From Streptomyces adelaidensis (GTDB taxonomy: Bacteria; Actinomycetota; Actinomycetes; Streptomycetales; Streptomycetaceae): a stretch of DNA of 64,000 nucleotides. Made by a program: the position numbers and the translations under genes. Positions 8,540 to 17,255 of the stretch are shown in pieces. Each line of letters opens with the position of its first letter. The stretch's first letter is position 1. The stretch is taken from NCBI RefSeq assembly GCF_016598475.1, contig NZ_JAEMUX010000005.1:62001-126000 (forward strand), in the 5' to 3' direction. The notes under the pieces were generated by a model that was given only the letters and a program-made list of their open reading frames with translations, was not told the origin of the DNA and ran no database searches.

Positions 8540-10045
8540 ATGCGCAATGAGGGACTGGGGTCGTGGCCCGCCCGCCGGGCCCGCAAGACCCCCGGGCGTA
8601 CCGCCCTGATCCACGGGGACACGAGCATCACCTACGCGGAGCTGTGCGAGCGCACCGCGCGCCTCGCCCACGCCCTGCGCACCTCCGGCGTACACCGCGG
8701 CGACCGGATCGCCTACCTCGGTCCGAACCACCCCTCGTACTTGGAGACGCTGTTCGCCGCCGGCACCGTCGGCGCCGTCTTCGTCCCGCTCAACACCCGC
8801 CTCGCGGGCCCCGAGATCGCCTACCAGCTGGCGGACTCCGGAGCCAAGGCACTGGTGTACGCGTCCGGATTCACCGGGCTCGTCGCGGGACTGCCGGGCA
8901 ACAGCGACGTCCGTACGTACGTCGAGGTCGGCACCGAGTACGAGGCGCTGCTCGCCGGGGCGGACGACGAGCCGATCGACCAGCCCGTCACCGCGGACGA
9001 CACCTGCATCATCATGTACACCTCGGGGACGACCGGCCGCCCCAAGGGCGCGATGCTCACCCACGGCAACATCATCTGGAACGCCGTGAACGTCCTCGTC
9101 GACCAGGACATCATCACCGACGAACGCGCCCTGGTCTCCGCCCCCTTGTTCCACACGGCCGGGCTGAACATGCTCACCCTGCCCGTGCTGCTCAAGGGCG
9201 GCACCTGCGTCCTGGTGGAGGCGTTCGCCCCGGAGGCCACCTTCGAACTGATCGAACGGCACCGGATCACCTTCATGTTCGGCGTGCCGACCATGTTCGA
9301 CCAGGTGGCCCGGCACCCGCGCTGGGCCGACGCCGACCTGTCCTCGCTGCGGATGCTGTCCTGCGGCGGCTCACCGGTGCCGACCCCGCTCATCGCCAGG
9401 TTCCAGGAGCGCGGCCTCACCTTCCTCCAGGGCTACGGCATGACGGAGGCGGCCCCGGGCACGCTCTTCCTCGACGCCGAGCACGCGGTGAGCAAGGCCG
9501 GTTCGGCGGGCGTCCCGCACTTCTTCAGCGATGTGCGGGTCGTACGGCCGGACATGACACCGGCCGATGTCGACGAGCCCGGCGAGGTCGTGGTCCGCGG
9601 ACCGCACGTCATGCCCGGCTACTGGGGGCTGCCCGAGGAGACGGCCGCGGTCTTCGCCGACGGCTGGTTCCGCAGCGGGGACGCCGCCCGGATCGACGAG
9701 GACGGTTATGTCTTCATCGTCGACCGCATCAAGGACATGATCATCTCCGGGGGCGAGAACATCTACCCCGCCGAGATCGAGGACCAGCTCCTCGCCCACC
9801 CCGACATCGTCGAGTGCGCGGTCATCGGCGTACCGGACGACAAGTGGGGCGAGGTGCCGCGCGCGGTCGTCGTGCCCCGGGAGGGCGCCGACCTGGACGC
9901 CGACGAGGTGCTGGCCTCCCTTGCCGGGCAGCTGGCCAAGTACAAGATCCCCAAGTCGGTGGTGATCGCGGACGAACTGCCCCGCACCGCCTCCGGCAAG
10001 CTCCTCAAGTCCCGGGTGCGCAAGCGCTACGGCACCGACTCCTAA
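8540..10045 (+). CDS. Acyl-CoA synthetase (fatty/aryl acid-CoA ligase)
   Basis: An ANL-superfamily ligase of 501 residues that adenylates a carboxylic acid and transfers it to CoA. The phosphate-binding motif YTSGTTGRPKGAM, the YGMTEAA motif, the hinge region (SGDAARIDEDGYVFIVDR) and the catalytic C-terminal lysine region (RTASGKLLKSR) are all intact. The ATG at 8540 opens the N-terminal segment typical of Streptomyces homologues (MRNEGLGSWPARRA); an in-frame ATG at 8519 would add 7 residues. It lies 51 bp after the amidohydrolase and 15 bp before the MaoC gene, in one operon. The operon suggests activation of an acid for beta-oxidation-like breakdown. The acid itself is unknown. Confidence 0.92.
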   Translation: MRNEGLGSWPARRARKTPGRTALIHGDTSITYAELCERTARLAHALRTSGVHRGDRIAYLGPNHPSYLETLFAAGTVGAVFVPLNTRLAGPEIAYQLADSGAKALVYASGFTGLVAGLPGNSDVRTYVEVGTEYEALLAGADDEPIDQPVTADDTCIIMYTSGTTGRPKGAMLTHGNIIWNAVNVLVDQDIITDERALVSAPLFHTAGLNMLTLPVLLKGGTCVLVEAFAPEATFELIERHRITFMFGVPTMFDQVARHPRWADADLSSLRMLSCGGSPVPTPLIARFQERGLTFLQGYGMTEAAPGTLFLDAEHAVSKAGSAGVPHFFSDVRVVRPDMTPADVDEPGEVVVRGPHVMPGYWGLPEETAAVFADGWFRSGDAARIDEDGYVFIVDRIKDMIISGGENIYPAEIEDQLLAHPDIVECAVIGVPDDKWGEVPRAVVVPREGADLDADEVLASLAGQLAKYKIPKSVVIADELPRTASGKLLKSRVRKRYGTDS

Positions 10046-10060
10046 GCGAAGGAACGTCAT

Positions 10061-10516
10061 ATGGGCATCACCGTGAACGGCATCGACGAACTCAAGAAGC
10101 TCGCCGGCAGCGACCTCGGCGCCAGCGAGTGGATCGAGGTCACCCAGGAGCGCATCGACACGTTCGCCGACGCGACGGGGGACCACCAGTGGATCCACGT
10201 CGACCCCGAGAAGGCGGCGGCGGGACCCTTCGGGGCGCCCATCGCCCACGGGTACCTGACCCTCTCGCTGTTCATCCCGCTCTTCACCGAGCTGCTGGAC
10301 GTCGAGGGCGTGTCGACGAAGGTCAACTACGGCCTGAACAAGGTGCGTTTCCCCTCGCCGGTGAAGGTCGGGGCGAAGATTCGGCTGGTGGGCAAGCTCG
10401 CCTCTGTCGAGGACGTGCCGGGTGGGGTGCAGATCACGGTCGACGGGACGATCGAGATCGAGGGTGGGGCGAAGCCTGCCGCCGTGCTGCAGAGCCTGTC
10501 CCGCTTCTACGCCTGA
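10061..10516 (+). CDS. MaoC-like (R)-specific enoyl-CoA hydratase
   Basis: A 151-residue hot-dog-fold hydratase. The hydratase-2 signature is complete: a catalytic Asp-His pair in DATGDHQWIHVDPEKA and the downstream FGAPIAHGYLTLSL. It should add water across a 2-enoyl-CoA. A GAAGGA ribosome site sits 7 nt before the ATG. It is the last gene of the SDR-amidohydrolase-ligase-MaoC operon, so the hydroxyacyl-CoA it makes could be the substrate of the operon's SDR. A GC hairpin follows. Confidence 0.93.
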   Translation: MGITVNGIDELKKLAGSDLGASEWIEVTQERIDTFADATGDHQWIHVDPEKAAAGPFGAPIAHGYLTLSLFIPLFTELLDVEGVSTKVNYGLNKVRFPSPVKVGAKIRLVGKLASVEDVPGGVQITVDGTIEIEGGAKPAAVLQSLSRFYA

Positions 10517-10524
10517 GCGTCGTG

Positions 10525-10566
10525 GGGAACCGCGGGGCCGCCGTGGCTGGTGGTCGCGCGGTTCCC
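10525..10566. terminator. Hairpin between convergent MaoC and glycosyltransferase genes
   Basis: A 10-bp stem (10525-10534 with 10557-10566, GGGAACCGCG and its complement) encloses a 22-nt GC-rich loop. It resembles the GGGGAACCGCG-type intergenic repeat common in Streptomyces and lies between two converging genes. Confidence 0.5.
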
Positions 10567-10603
10567 GTTGTCGTGGGCACCGTCCCCCTCGGGGGCGCCC
10601 CGT

Positions 10604-11566
10604 TCACCGGGAGTCGGCCGCCTCGGGAGCGGCATGGCTCGGCGAGCGCCGCGGCGCCGGGTAGGCGAGGTGGACGAGCCGGGATTGTTCTTGGCGCATG
10701 TGCATGACTGATTCGAGGACATACCCCACGAGGAGGAGAAGGGCCGCGATGGTCATGATCGCAGCCGCGAGGATCGCCGTGGGGAAGCGCGGGACGGTGC
10801 CCGTCCGGATGAAGTCGACGATGACGGGGGTACCGAGAATGATCGCGGTGGTGGCGAGAAGGCCCGCCATCGCGGTGTGCACGAGCGAGGGGCGTTCGCG
10901 CCGCGCGAGATTGAGGATGACCCTGAGGATGCGCCAGCCGTCGCGGTACGTGCGCAGTTTGCTCTCGCTTCCGGCCGGCCGGCCCCTGTAGTCGACCGCG
11001 ACCTCTGCTGTGGGGAGCCGCAGGTGGAGCGCGTGAACCGTCATCTCGGTCTCGGTCTCGAACTGACGGGAGAGCGCCGGGAAGGACTTGACGAAGCGTC
11101 GGGAGAAGACGCGGTAACCGCTCAGCATGTCGGTCACCTCCTTGCCGAAGAGGGACCGAACCGCCCCGCTGAGCAGCTTGTTGCCGACCTCGTGCCCGGC
11201 CCGGTAGGCGCCGTCGACCGCTCCGCGCCGAGCGCCGACGACCTGGTCATGGGGCCCCTCGAACAGCAGGTCCACCATTTCCCGCGCTCGTGACGCGTCG
11301 TAGGTGTCGTCACCGTCGATGATGAGCAGGGCGTCCGCGTCGACGTCGGCGAAGGCGCGCCGGATCACGTTGCCCTTTCCCTTGTGCGGCTCCTGCCGGA
11401 TGATGGCGCCCGCCTCGCGAGCGACCTCCACCGTGCGGTCGGTCGACGCGTTGTCATACACGTAGATGTCGGCCTCGGGGAGCGCCGACCTCAGATCGCG
11501 CACCACCTTGCCGACCGCTGCTTCCTCGTTGTGGCACGGCACGACGCAGGCGATCGTCGGGTTCAC
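10604..11566 (-). CDS. Family 2 glycosyltransferase with C-terminal membrane segments
   Basis: A 320-residue GT2 enzyme of the polyprenyl-phosphate sugar synthase (GtrB/Dpm1-like) kind. The nucleotide-sugar fold starts IACVVPCHNEEAAVGKVV, with the metal-binding motif DGDD (LIIDGDDTYD) at about residues 84-93 and the conserved EPHKGKGNV loop. Two hydrophobic helices near residues 232-285 anchor it in the membrane. It is divergent from a GtrA-type gene 99 bp away. GT2, GtrA flippase and the membrane protein that follows form the usual set for loading a sugar onto a lipid carrier, flipping it and transferring it to a cell-surface polymer. The sugar is unknown. Confidence 0.9.
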   Translation of the reverse strand: MNPTIACVVPCHNEEAAVGKVVRDLRSALPEADIYVYDNASTDRTVEVAREAGAIIRQEPHKGKGNVIRRAFADVDADALLIIDGDDTYDASRAREMVDLLFEGPHDQVVGARRGAVDGAYRAGHEVGNKLLSGAVRSLFGKEVTDMLSGYRVFSRRFVKSFPALSRQFETETEMTVHALHLRLPTAEVAVDYRGRPAGSESKLRTYRDGWRILRVILNLARRERPSLVHTAMAGLLATTAIILGTPVIVDFIRTGTVPRFPTAILAAAIMTIAALLLLVGYVLESVMHMRQEQSRLVHLAYPAPRRSPSHAAPEAADSR

Positions 11567-11665
11567 GGCCTCTCCTCAGCCGAAGAAACTCGGCCCATAT
11601 GGGTTCATAACGCGACACACTACTCATATACGAAAAGGGCTTGCTGAGCCGTTACGCTCTCGTTC

Positions 11666-12133
11666 GTGTCGATCCTCGCCATTCTGTCGCTGCGTGTGCG
11701 GGAGACCGTCCGAGGTGTCTGGCGCGAGGCCGCCAGGTTCACAGTCGTCGGTGCCCTCGCGTTCGTGATGGACAACGGTGGCTACAACCTGCTGGTCTTC
11801 GGCTTCCCCGGCGGGGACGCCGGACCGATGAGTGCCGCGCCGATCCAGGCGTCCGTCGTCGCGACGGGTTCGGCGACGGGGTTCAGCTGGCTGGGCAACC
11901 GTTACTGGGTCTACCGTCACCGGCGTCGCGCCGAGGTGGCCCAGGAGTTGGCCCTTTTCCTCTTCATCAACATCGTCGGCATCGTCATCACGGCGGGCAC
12001 CGTCTTCCTGTCGCGGCACCTGATCGGACTCGACTCGGCCCTCAGTGACAATGCCGCTCGTATCTTCGGCTGGGTCGTCGCCACGCTGTTCCGCTTCCTC
12101 ACCTACCGGCGCTACGTGTTCGTCACGCCCTGA
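11666..12133 (+). CDS. GtrA-family membrane protein (lipid-linked sugar flippase)
   Basis: A 155-residue protein with four predicted membrane helices (starting around residues 25, 60, 95 and 125) and the GtrA features RFTVVGALAFVMDNGGYNLL near the start and FRFLTYRRYVF at the end. GtrA proteins are thought to flip polyprenyl-phosphate sugars or related lipids across the membrane. The start is a GTG at 11666 with no clear ribosome site; the upstream 90 bp is unusually AT-rich and probably holds both divergent promoters. Its neighbours, a GT2 enzyme and a large membrane protein, support a glycosyl-transfer system. Confidence 0.87.
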   Translation: MSILAILSLRVRETVRGVWREAARFTVVGALAFVMDNGGYNLLVFGFPGGDAGPMSAAPIQASVVATGSATGFSWLGNRYWVYRHRRRAEVAQELALFLFINIVGIVITAGTVFLSRHLIGLDSALSDNAARIFGWVVATLFRFLTYRRYVFVTP

Positions 12134-12199
12134 GCGGGGCTCCGACTCCGGCGGACGGCGCACGTCGGCCCCCCGTCCGCGCTGTTAATATCCCGGCAT

Positions 12200-13612
12200 A
12201 TGAGACATATTCGGTGGTTTCGAGAAGATTTGGGCTGGATCTGGGGGCTGGCCGCCATCGCCGGGGCCTGCTGCCTGGCCACCACCGTCGTCTTCTCCCC
12301 CGGGTACATGAGTGCCGACTCGATTTCCCAACTCAAGCAGGCCACCGGGGACGAGCCGCTGAATGACTGGCATCCACCCGTCATGAGTCTGGTCTGGCGC
12401 GCGCTCATCGCCGTGACCGGCACACCCGCGACGATGGCCGTCCTCCAGTCCGCCCTTCTCTGGGCGGCGCTCTGGGCGATCGCCTGGTGCGTCTGGGACC
12501 TGACCGCGAGCCGCGCGGGATCCCTCGCCGTACTGGGCCTGGGACTGACCCCCCACGTCCTGACGTTCGTCGGAGTGGTGTGGAAGGACGTGCACATGGC
12601 GTTCGCCCTGCTCGCCACCAGCGCACTCGCGCTGGCCGGCCGACGCCTGGGAACAGGCCGGTCCACCCTGCGGTGGGTTCTCCTGGGACTCGGTGTGCTC
12701 TTCCTCGCCTACGCCATCCTGGTCCGCAAGAACGCGATCTTCGCCGCCGTCCCGGTCTTCGTGATGCTCGTCCTCGCGCTGTGGGGCAGGCCCGGACGCC
12801 GGATCTGGCTGATCTCCGCGGCCGCCCTCGCCGTCGGCCTCCTCGTGCCCGGCGTCGCCATTTCCTCCATCGAGCGGCCCGCGCGGACGAGCCAGGGATC
12901 GCAGATCATGCTGGACGACCTCCTCCACGTCCTGAGCCCGGACGAACTGCGCTCAGCGGCCGTGTCGCCCGAGCTTCGCGACCGCCTCGCGACCGCGGCG
13001 AAGGAGTGCCACCGCATCAAGTCCTTGTCGAACTCCTACTTCACCTGCTGGGAACGCGACACGAACGGTCTGTCCGCCGACTCGGACCAGCTCACGTCCC
13101 TGTGGACCAGTGAGATGACCACTCACCTTCCCGGCTACCTCCAGTACCGTCTGCGACTGTTCTCGGAACTGCTCTTCCAGGGCAGCCACGAATACCAGAG
13201 CGGGATCATCGCCAACACCGCGGGACTCAGGACATCGCACCCCCGACTCGAGGCCACCCTCGGGACGTACGTCAAGGGTGCGGTCCAGGACCTGCCGTTC
13301 CTCTTCGCGGGGTGGTTCTGGCTCGCCGTCGCACTGGTGCTCTCGATCCGACCGGGCAGGGGAAGGTTCTCCATGCCGGTCCGCGCGCTGGGTGTGAGTT
13401 CGGCGCTCTACGTACTCGGTTACCTGCCGATCATGCCGGCGACGGACTTCCGCTACTTCTACTGGCCTGCCATCGCCGGCACGCTCGGTCTCCTGCTCTC
13501 CTGGCTGGGCCGCGGCGCGCCCCGGCCGCCGGGCGGCTCCGGCGTCACGAACGGCCGTCTCGTCACCCGGCACCGGCCGAAGGACGCCATGAACCGCCCC
13601 CTGACCGGCTGA
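12200..13612 (+). CDS. Polytopic membrane protein, probably GT-C-type glycosyltransferase
   Basis: A 470-residue protein with roughly nine to ten hydrophobic helices. An early extracytoplasmic loop contains SADSISQLKQATG and NDWHPPVM, a D...DWHPP arrangement seen in lipid-linked-sugar-using GT-C enzymes, and a large soluble loop lies between about residues 220 and 360. It follows the GtrA gene by 66 bp on the same strand, which supports a role as the final transferase moving a sugar from the lipid carrier to a wall polymer. I do not recognise a named family with certainty, so the enzymatic call is an inference from topology and context. Confidence 0.65.
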   Translation: MRHIRWFREDLGWIWGLAAIAGACCLATTVVFSPGYMSADSISQLKQATGDEPLNDWHPPVMSLVWRALIAVTGTPATMAVLQSALLWAALWAIAWCVWDLTASRAGSLAVLGLGLTPHVLTFVGVVWKDVHMAFALLATSALALAGRRLGTGRSTLRWVLLGLGVLFLAYAILVRKNAIFAAVPVFVMLVLALWGRPGRRIWLISAAALAVGLLVPGVAISSIERPARTSQGSQIMLDDLLHVLSPDELRSAAVSPELRDRLATAAKECHRIKSLSNSYFTCWERDTNGLSADSDQLTSLWTSEMTTHLPGYLQYRLRLFSELLFQGSHEYQSGIIANTAGLRTSHPRLEATLGTYVKGAVQDLPFLFAGWFWLAVALVLSIRPGRGRFSMPVRALGVSSALYVLGYLPIMPATDFRYFYWPAIAGTLGLLLSWLGRGAPRPPGGSGVTNGRLVTRHRPKDAMNRPLTG

Positions 13613-13645
13613 CGCGGCCCCCTCGATCCGCCGGTGCGCCGAGGC

Positions 13646-15349
13646 TCAACTCACGTCGACGAACACGGGGTTCGAGTAGAACCAGGTGTCCTCCCACGGG
13701 TCGCCGTCGCCCGGCTCGTGCGGGATCGGGCCGTGCGGGTCTATGGACGCACCCAGGTAGCCGGCCCCGTTGCGGTTGCCGTCGCTGCCTCGCAGACGGA
13801 CATAGAAGGACTCCTCGCCCGCCGTGAGCGGGACGCGGAGGGTGTAGGTGCCCTCGCGGCCGCTCACGTCCGCCGTGTGGACGACCCTGGTGTCGGGGGC
13901 CTGCCAGGTGTCACGGTCGGACACCGGGCCCCGCACCGCGCCCCGGATCACGTCCACGTGGGCCAAATCCGGCAGGATTCCCTGGGTGTTGGGGCGGGAG
14001 GCGGCCGTCACGGTGATGTCCAGCGTGAGCTTCTCGCCCTTGCGGACGCGCAGCCGCCCGCCCAGCGTGACGCCCCGGCCGTGGTCGTGCTCGCGCCGCA
14101 CCCGGACGTCGAGGCCGTCGAGGAGATGGCCGTGGTCCAGCCAGACGCGGCCGGCGCGCATCCCCGCCATCACCGCGCCGTAGCCGTAGCGGGTGACGCC
14201 GACGTGCGTGCGGCTGAACTGGCCGGGCCAGAAGTCGCTGCCGGCCTGCGGGCTGTCGGTGTTCACCGGGTCCGGGAGCCTGCCCGTGTTGTCGAAGTTC
14301 CGGCCGGCCGGCCAGTCGCCGTTCTTCCAGGTGTCGAAGACGATCCGGTGGGCGTCCGAGTTGGTGGTGATCGAGAACGGCTTGCCCTCGGCCAGCATGG
14401 CGTCCCAGAGGCCGCCCACGGTCGCCGTCGACCAGTCGAAGCCGCCGTACGTGAGGTACGCCTGCGCCGGATAACCCGGCCAGGACTGGGCGGACGGCTT
14501 GTTCTCGTACTCGCCGCGGATCGAGGTGGCCCCGCGCCAGCCGGGGATCGCCGCGCCCTGGGCGCCGGGCGCGCCCTCCATGCCGATCATGATCTCGGGG
14601 GCCGCGTCCCGCCAGTCGCGCATCTCGTGCGGGGAGTCGATGCCGAGGCGCAGCGGGTGGTTGGCGAGGACCAGTACGTCGTCGACGTAGCCCGAACGCC
14701 GTTGCCGGGCGAGCCACTTGAGGCCCTTGAGGGCGTGCGCCTCGTTGCGGGCGGTGTCCGCGCCGCCCACGGAACCGTCCGTGTAGCCCAGCAGCTTGCC
14801 GTCGTAGGCGCTCTCGAAACGGGTGAGGAGGTCGACCTCGTGCGGGCCGGGCGTCGTGAAGACCGTGCAGTGCTCGGCGGCCGGGATGTACCACTCCAGG
14901 CCCTGGAAGATCAGCTGGCGGGGGTTCTCGGCCCTGGCCCTGAGGATCTCCTTGTGCTCCAGCGCGGCGCCGAAGTCGGCGTGCCCGAAGTTGGAGTGCT
15001 CGGTGAACACCATCCAGTCGAGGCCGTACCTGGCGCCCGCCGCGGCCAGCTGCGAGAACGTGTACTTGGCGTCATGGCTGTAGACGGAGTGGACGTGATG
15101 ATCACCCACGAGGTAGGCGAGGCGCGGGTCCTCGCCGCCGAAGCGCCGGGAGCCAGAGGAGGACGCGGAGGCGGCGGAGGCGACCCCCGGCGTGGCCAGG
15201 GAGCCCGCGGCACCCAGCGCGAAGGCGGTGCCGAAGAGGCCCGCGCCGCGCAGGAGCCCACGGCGCGAGACGCCCTGGGGGTCGAGGTCGGCGGGGGAGA
15301 CGGACGGATCGGCCCAGACGGGCAGCTGCTGCTCGGAAGAGTCGGACAT
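13646..15349 (-). CDS. Tat-exported PHP-domain metal-dependent phosphoesterase
   Basis: A 567-residue exported protein. A twin-arginine signal (SRRGLLRGAG...) precedes a PHP fold with its metal ligands: GDHHVHSVYSHDAKYT, FTEHSNFGHAD, a glutamate in GLEWYIPAAEHC and NSDAH. After about residue 420 there is a beta-rich C-terminal region. PHP proteins hydrolyse phosphoesters; being exported, this one would act on an extracellular phosphorylated compound. It is the last gene of the long leftward carbohydrate operon, 22 bp after a metallophosphoesterase gene. Two exported phosphoesterases in a glycoside operon suggest that the target glycan carries phosphate groups. Confidence 0.85.
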   Translation of the reverse strand: MSDSSEQQLPVWADPSVSPADLDPQGVSRRGLLRGAGLFGTAFALGAAGSLATPGVASAASASSSGSRRFGGEDPRLAYLVGDHHVHSVYSHDAKYTFSQLAAAGARYGLDWMVFTEHSNFGHADFGAALEHKEILRARAENPRQLIFQGLEWYIPAAEHCTVFTTPGPHEVDLLTRFESAYDGKLLGYTDGSVGGADTARNEAHALKGLKWLARQRRSGYVDDVLVLANHPLRLGIDSPHEMRDWRDAAPEIMIGMEGAPGAQGAAIPGWRGATSIRGEYENKPSAQSWPGYPAQAYLTYGGFDWSTATVGGLWDAMLAEGKPFSITTNSDAHRIVFDTWKNGDWPAGRNFDNTGRLPDPVNTDSPQAGSDFWPGQFSRTHVGVTRYGYGAVMAGMRAGRVWLDHGHLLDGLDVRVRREHDHGRGVTLGGRLRVRKGEKLTLDITVTAASRPNTQGILPDLAHVDVIRGAVRGPVSDRDTWQAPDTRVVHTADVSGREGTYTLRVPLTAGEESFYVRLRGSDGNRNGAGYLGASIDPHGPIPHEPGDGDPWEDTWFYSNPVFVDVS

Positions 15350-15371
15350 GTTCGTACGGTTCCTTCGCGTC

Positions 15372-17213
15372 TCAGTGGTTCATGAACGACTTGACGGGCA
15401 GCGCCCGTTCGACGATGCGGACGTCACCGAGCCGCCCGTGCAGGATCTGGTCGATCTTCCCGCCGTACTCGTAGCCGCCGAGCAGCCACGGAAGACCGAC
15501 GGAGGTGATGCCGACGGAGGTGGCCTTCGGGTTGCGGACGACCGGGCAGCCCTCGACGTACAGCGTCGTGTGCTCGCCGTCGTTGACGACCGCCAGGTGC
15601 CACCAGGTCTCCAGCGGTGTCTCCTGGCCCCAGTTGGTGGCGATGCCCTGCTGGTTGAGCGGGCGCATGGCCCACTGCGGCTCACGGTCGTTCGACAGGG
15701 ACAGGGTGGCGAGCGGCTCGTCCGGGTCGTCGGCCGTCCTTCCTGCCGCGCCGCCCGTGCCGGTACGGCTGACCAGGCCCGACCAGGCGTGGTGGGAGGG
15801 GTCCCAGTCGGCCGGGAGGCGGTAGAACGCCTCGATGGTGTAACCCTTCCCGAACGTCGTCGAGTTGAGCGGGGCGCCGTCGACCGTGCGCAGACAGGCG
15901 CCCTTCAGCGGGGACTTGAAGCCCTGGAACTCCAGGCTGCCGTGGCCCGGCTGGTCGGGGTGGTGATCGGCGGACCAGCCCAGCTCACCGCCGCCGACCG
16001 AGACAAGGGTGAGGTCGTTGCCGCGTCCGGAGCGGTCGCGGACCGTGCCGGTCACGGTCTGCTCGAAACGCCAGTACGCCACCGTCCCCGGGATCAGCAG
16101 CCTCGAGACGGGCCGCTCAGCACGCGCGGGCACCGGCGCGAAGCCGGCGAACCGCTTCTCGAAGTCGATCTCGACCGTGAACCGGTCGACTCCACCGGAG
16201 AGTTCGATCTCCTGCCGCTCCAGCTCGCCCAGCTCCTTGGCCGCCCGGCCCAGGATCCAGGGGGAGATCGTCTCCACGTCGATGGTGTTCCGGTCGAGGT
16301 CGAAGCGGTACAGGCGGATCATCGCCGCACCGCCGAAGTACCGGTTCTGGTAGTTGGTGAGGTGCAGGTGGACATCGTTGTCGGCGGCGTTCTTCCGCGT
16401 CGCGCGCGCCGCCGGCCAGTAGTGCCCGTTCAGGGTGAGGAAGATCTGGTCGTGGCCGTCGATCAGCTGGTCCCACAGCGTCTGCCCGTACGACGAGAGG
16501 GAGTCGTCCCCGTCGACCAGCTCGTGCGTGGTGAGGACCACCGGCGTCCTCGGATGCCGGGCCAGCACGTCCTTCGCCCAGGCGAAGCCCTTCGCGGACA
16601 GCCGCCAGTCCAGGGCCAGCACCATCCACTGCCGGCCGCCGGCCTCGAAGAGGTGGAAGGAGTTGTAGCCGTCGGGGGAGGCGCCCCCGAAGGTCCGCTT
16701 CCCCTTGAACCGGGCGGGCCCGAAGACGTCCAGGTACGGGGTCGGGCCCCGCTGGTCGTCGGTGGACGAGCGGACGTCGTGGTTGCCCGCGAGGACGCTG
16801 TAGCCCACCCCCTGCCGGTCGAGCAGCCGGAACGCCTCGCCGATCGCCGCGCACTCCTCCTTCGCGCCGTTCTGGGTGAGGTCCCCGAGGTGGGACAGGA
16901 ACACGATGTTCTCGTCCCCGCCGTGCTCCAGCAGATAGCACAGCGACGCCTCCACGGGCGCCCTGTCGATGCTCGGCCCGTCGAACAGGTACTGGGTGTC
17001 GGGCATCACCGCCAGCGTGAAGCGGCGGCTGCCGGGATCGGGCCGCCGGCCGGCGGCACGGGACTCGGCCGGGGCGGCGTGCGCGGTGGCCGCCGGGAGT
17101 GCGGCGGCGGCCGTGGCCGCCGCCCCCATCAGTGCGGTGGCCCGCAGGAAGTTGCGTCTGCCCGCGCCGGCCTGGGCGGCCTCGCCCTGGTCGTGCTCAT
17201 GCGAAGTACACAC
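15372..17213 (-). CDS. Tat-exported metallophosphoesterase with C-terminal LamG-like domain
   Basis: A 613-residue exported enzyme. After a twin-arginine signal (GRRNFLRATA) comes a calcineurin-like domain with every metal motif: MPDTQY, LGDLTQNG, AGNHDV, TTHELVDGD and NGHYW. From about residue 370 a concanavalin/LamG-type jelly roll begins (VAYWRFEQTVTGTVRDRSG) and runs to the end, a fold that often binds carbohydrate. The GTG start at 17213 has GGAG 6 nt upstream. It lies 42 bp after the GH2 gene and 22 bp before the PHP gene in one operon. Likely role: removing phosphate from an extracellular glycan or glycolipid held by the LamG domain; this is inferred. Confidence 0.88.
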   Translation of the reverse strand: MCTSHEHDQGEAAQAGAGRRNFLRATALMGAAATAAAALPAATAHAAPAESRAAGRRPDPGSRRFTLAVMPDTQYLFDGPSIDRAPVEASLCYLLEHGGDENIVFLSHLGDLTQNGAKEECAAIGEAFRLLDRQGVGYSVLAGNHDVRSSTDDQRGPTPYLDVFGPARFKGKRTFGGASPDGYNSFHLFEAGGRQWMVLALDWRLSAKGFAWAKDVLARHPRTPVVLTTHELVDGDDSLSSYGQTLWDQLIDGHDQIFLTLNGHYWPAARATRKNAADNDVHLHLTNYQNRYFGGAAMIRLYRFDLDRNTIDVETISPWILGRAAKELGELERQEIELSGGVDRFTVEIDFEKRFAGFAPVPARAERPVSRLLIPGTVAYWRFEQTVTGTVRDRSGRGNDLTLVSVGGGELGWSADHHPDQPGHGSLEFQGFKSPLKGACLRTVDGAPLNSTTFGKGYTIEAFYRLPADWDPSHHAWSGLVSRTGTGGAAGRTADDPDEPLATLSLSNDREPQWAMRPLNQQGIATNWGQETPLETWWHLAVVNDGEHTTLYVEGCPVVRNPKATSVGITSVGLPWLLGGYEYGGKIDQILHGRLGDVRIVERALPVKSFMNH

Positions 17214-17255
17214 AGGTGCTCCGTAGAAGGTGACAACAGCGGAAGGGGGGTGGGG

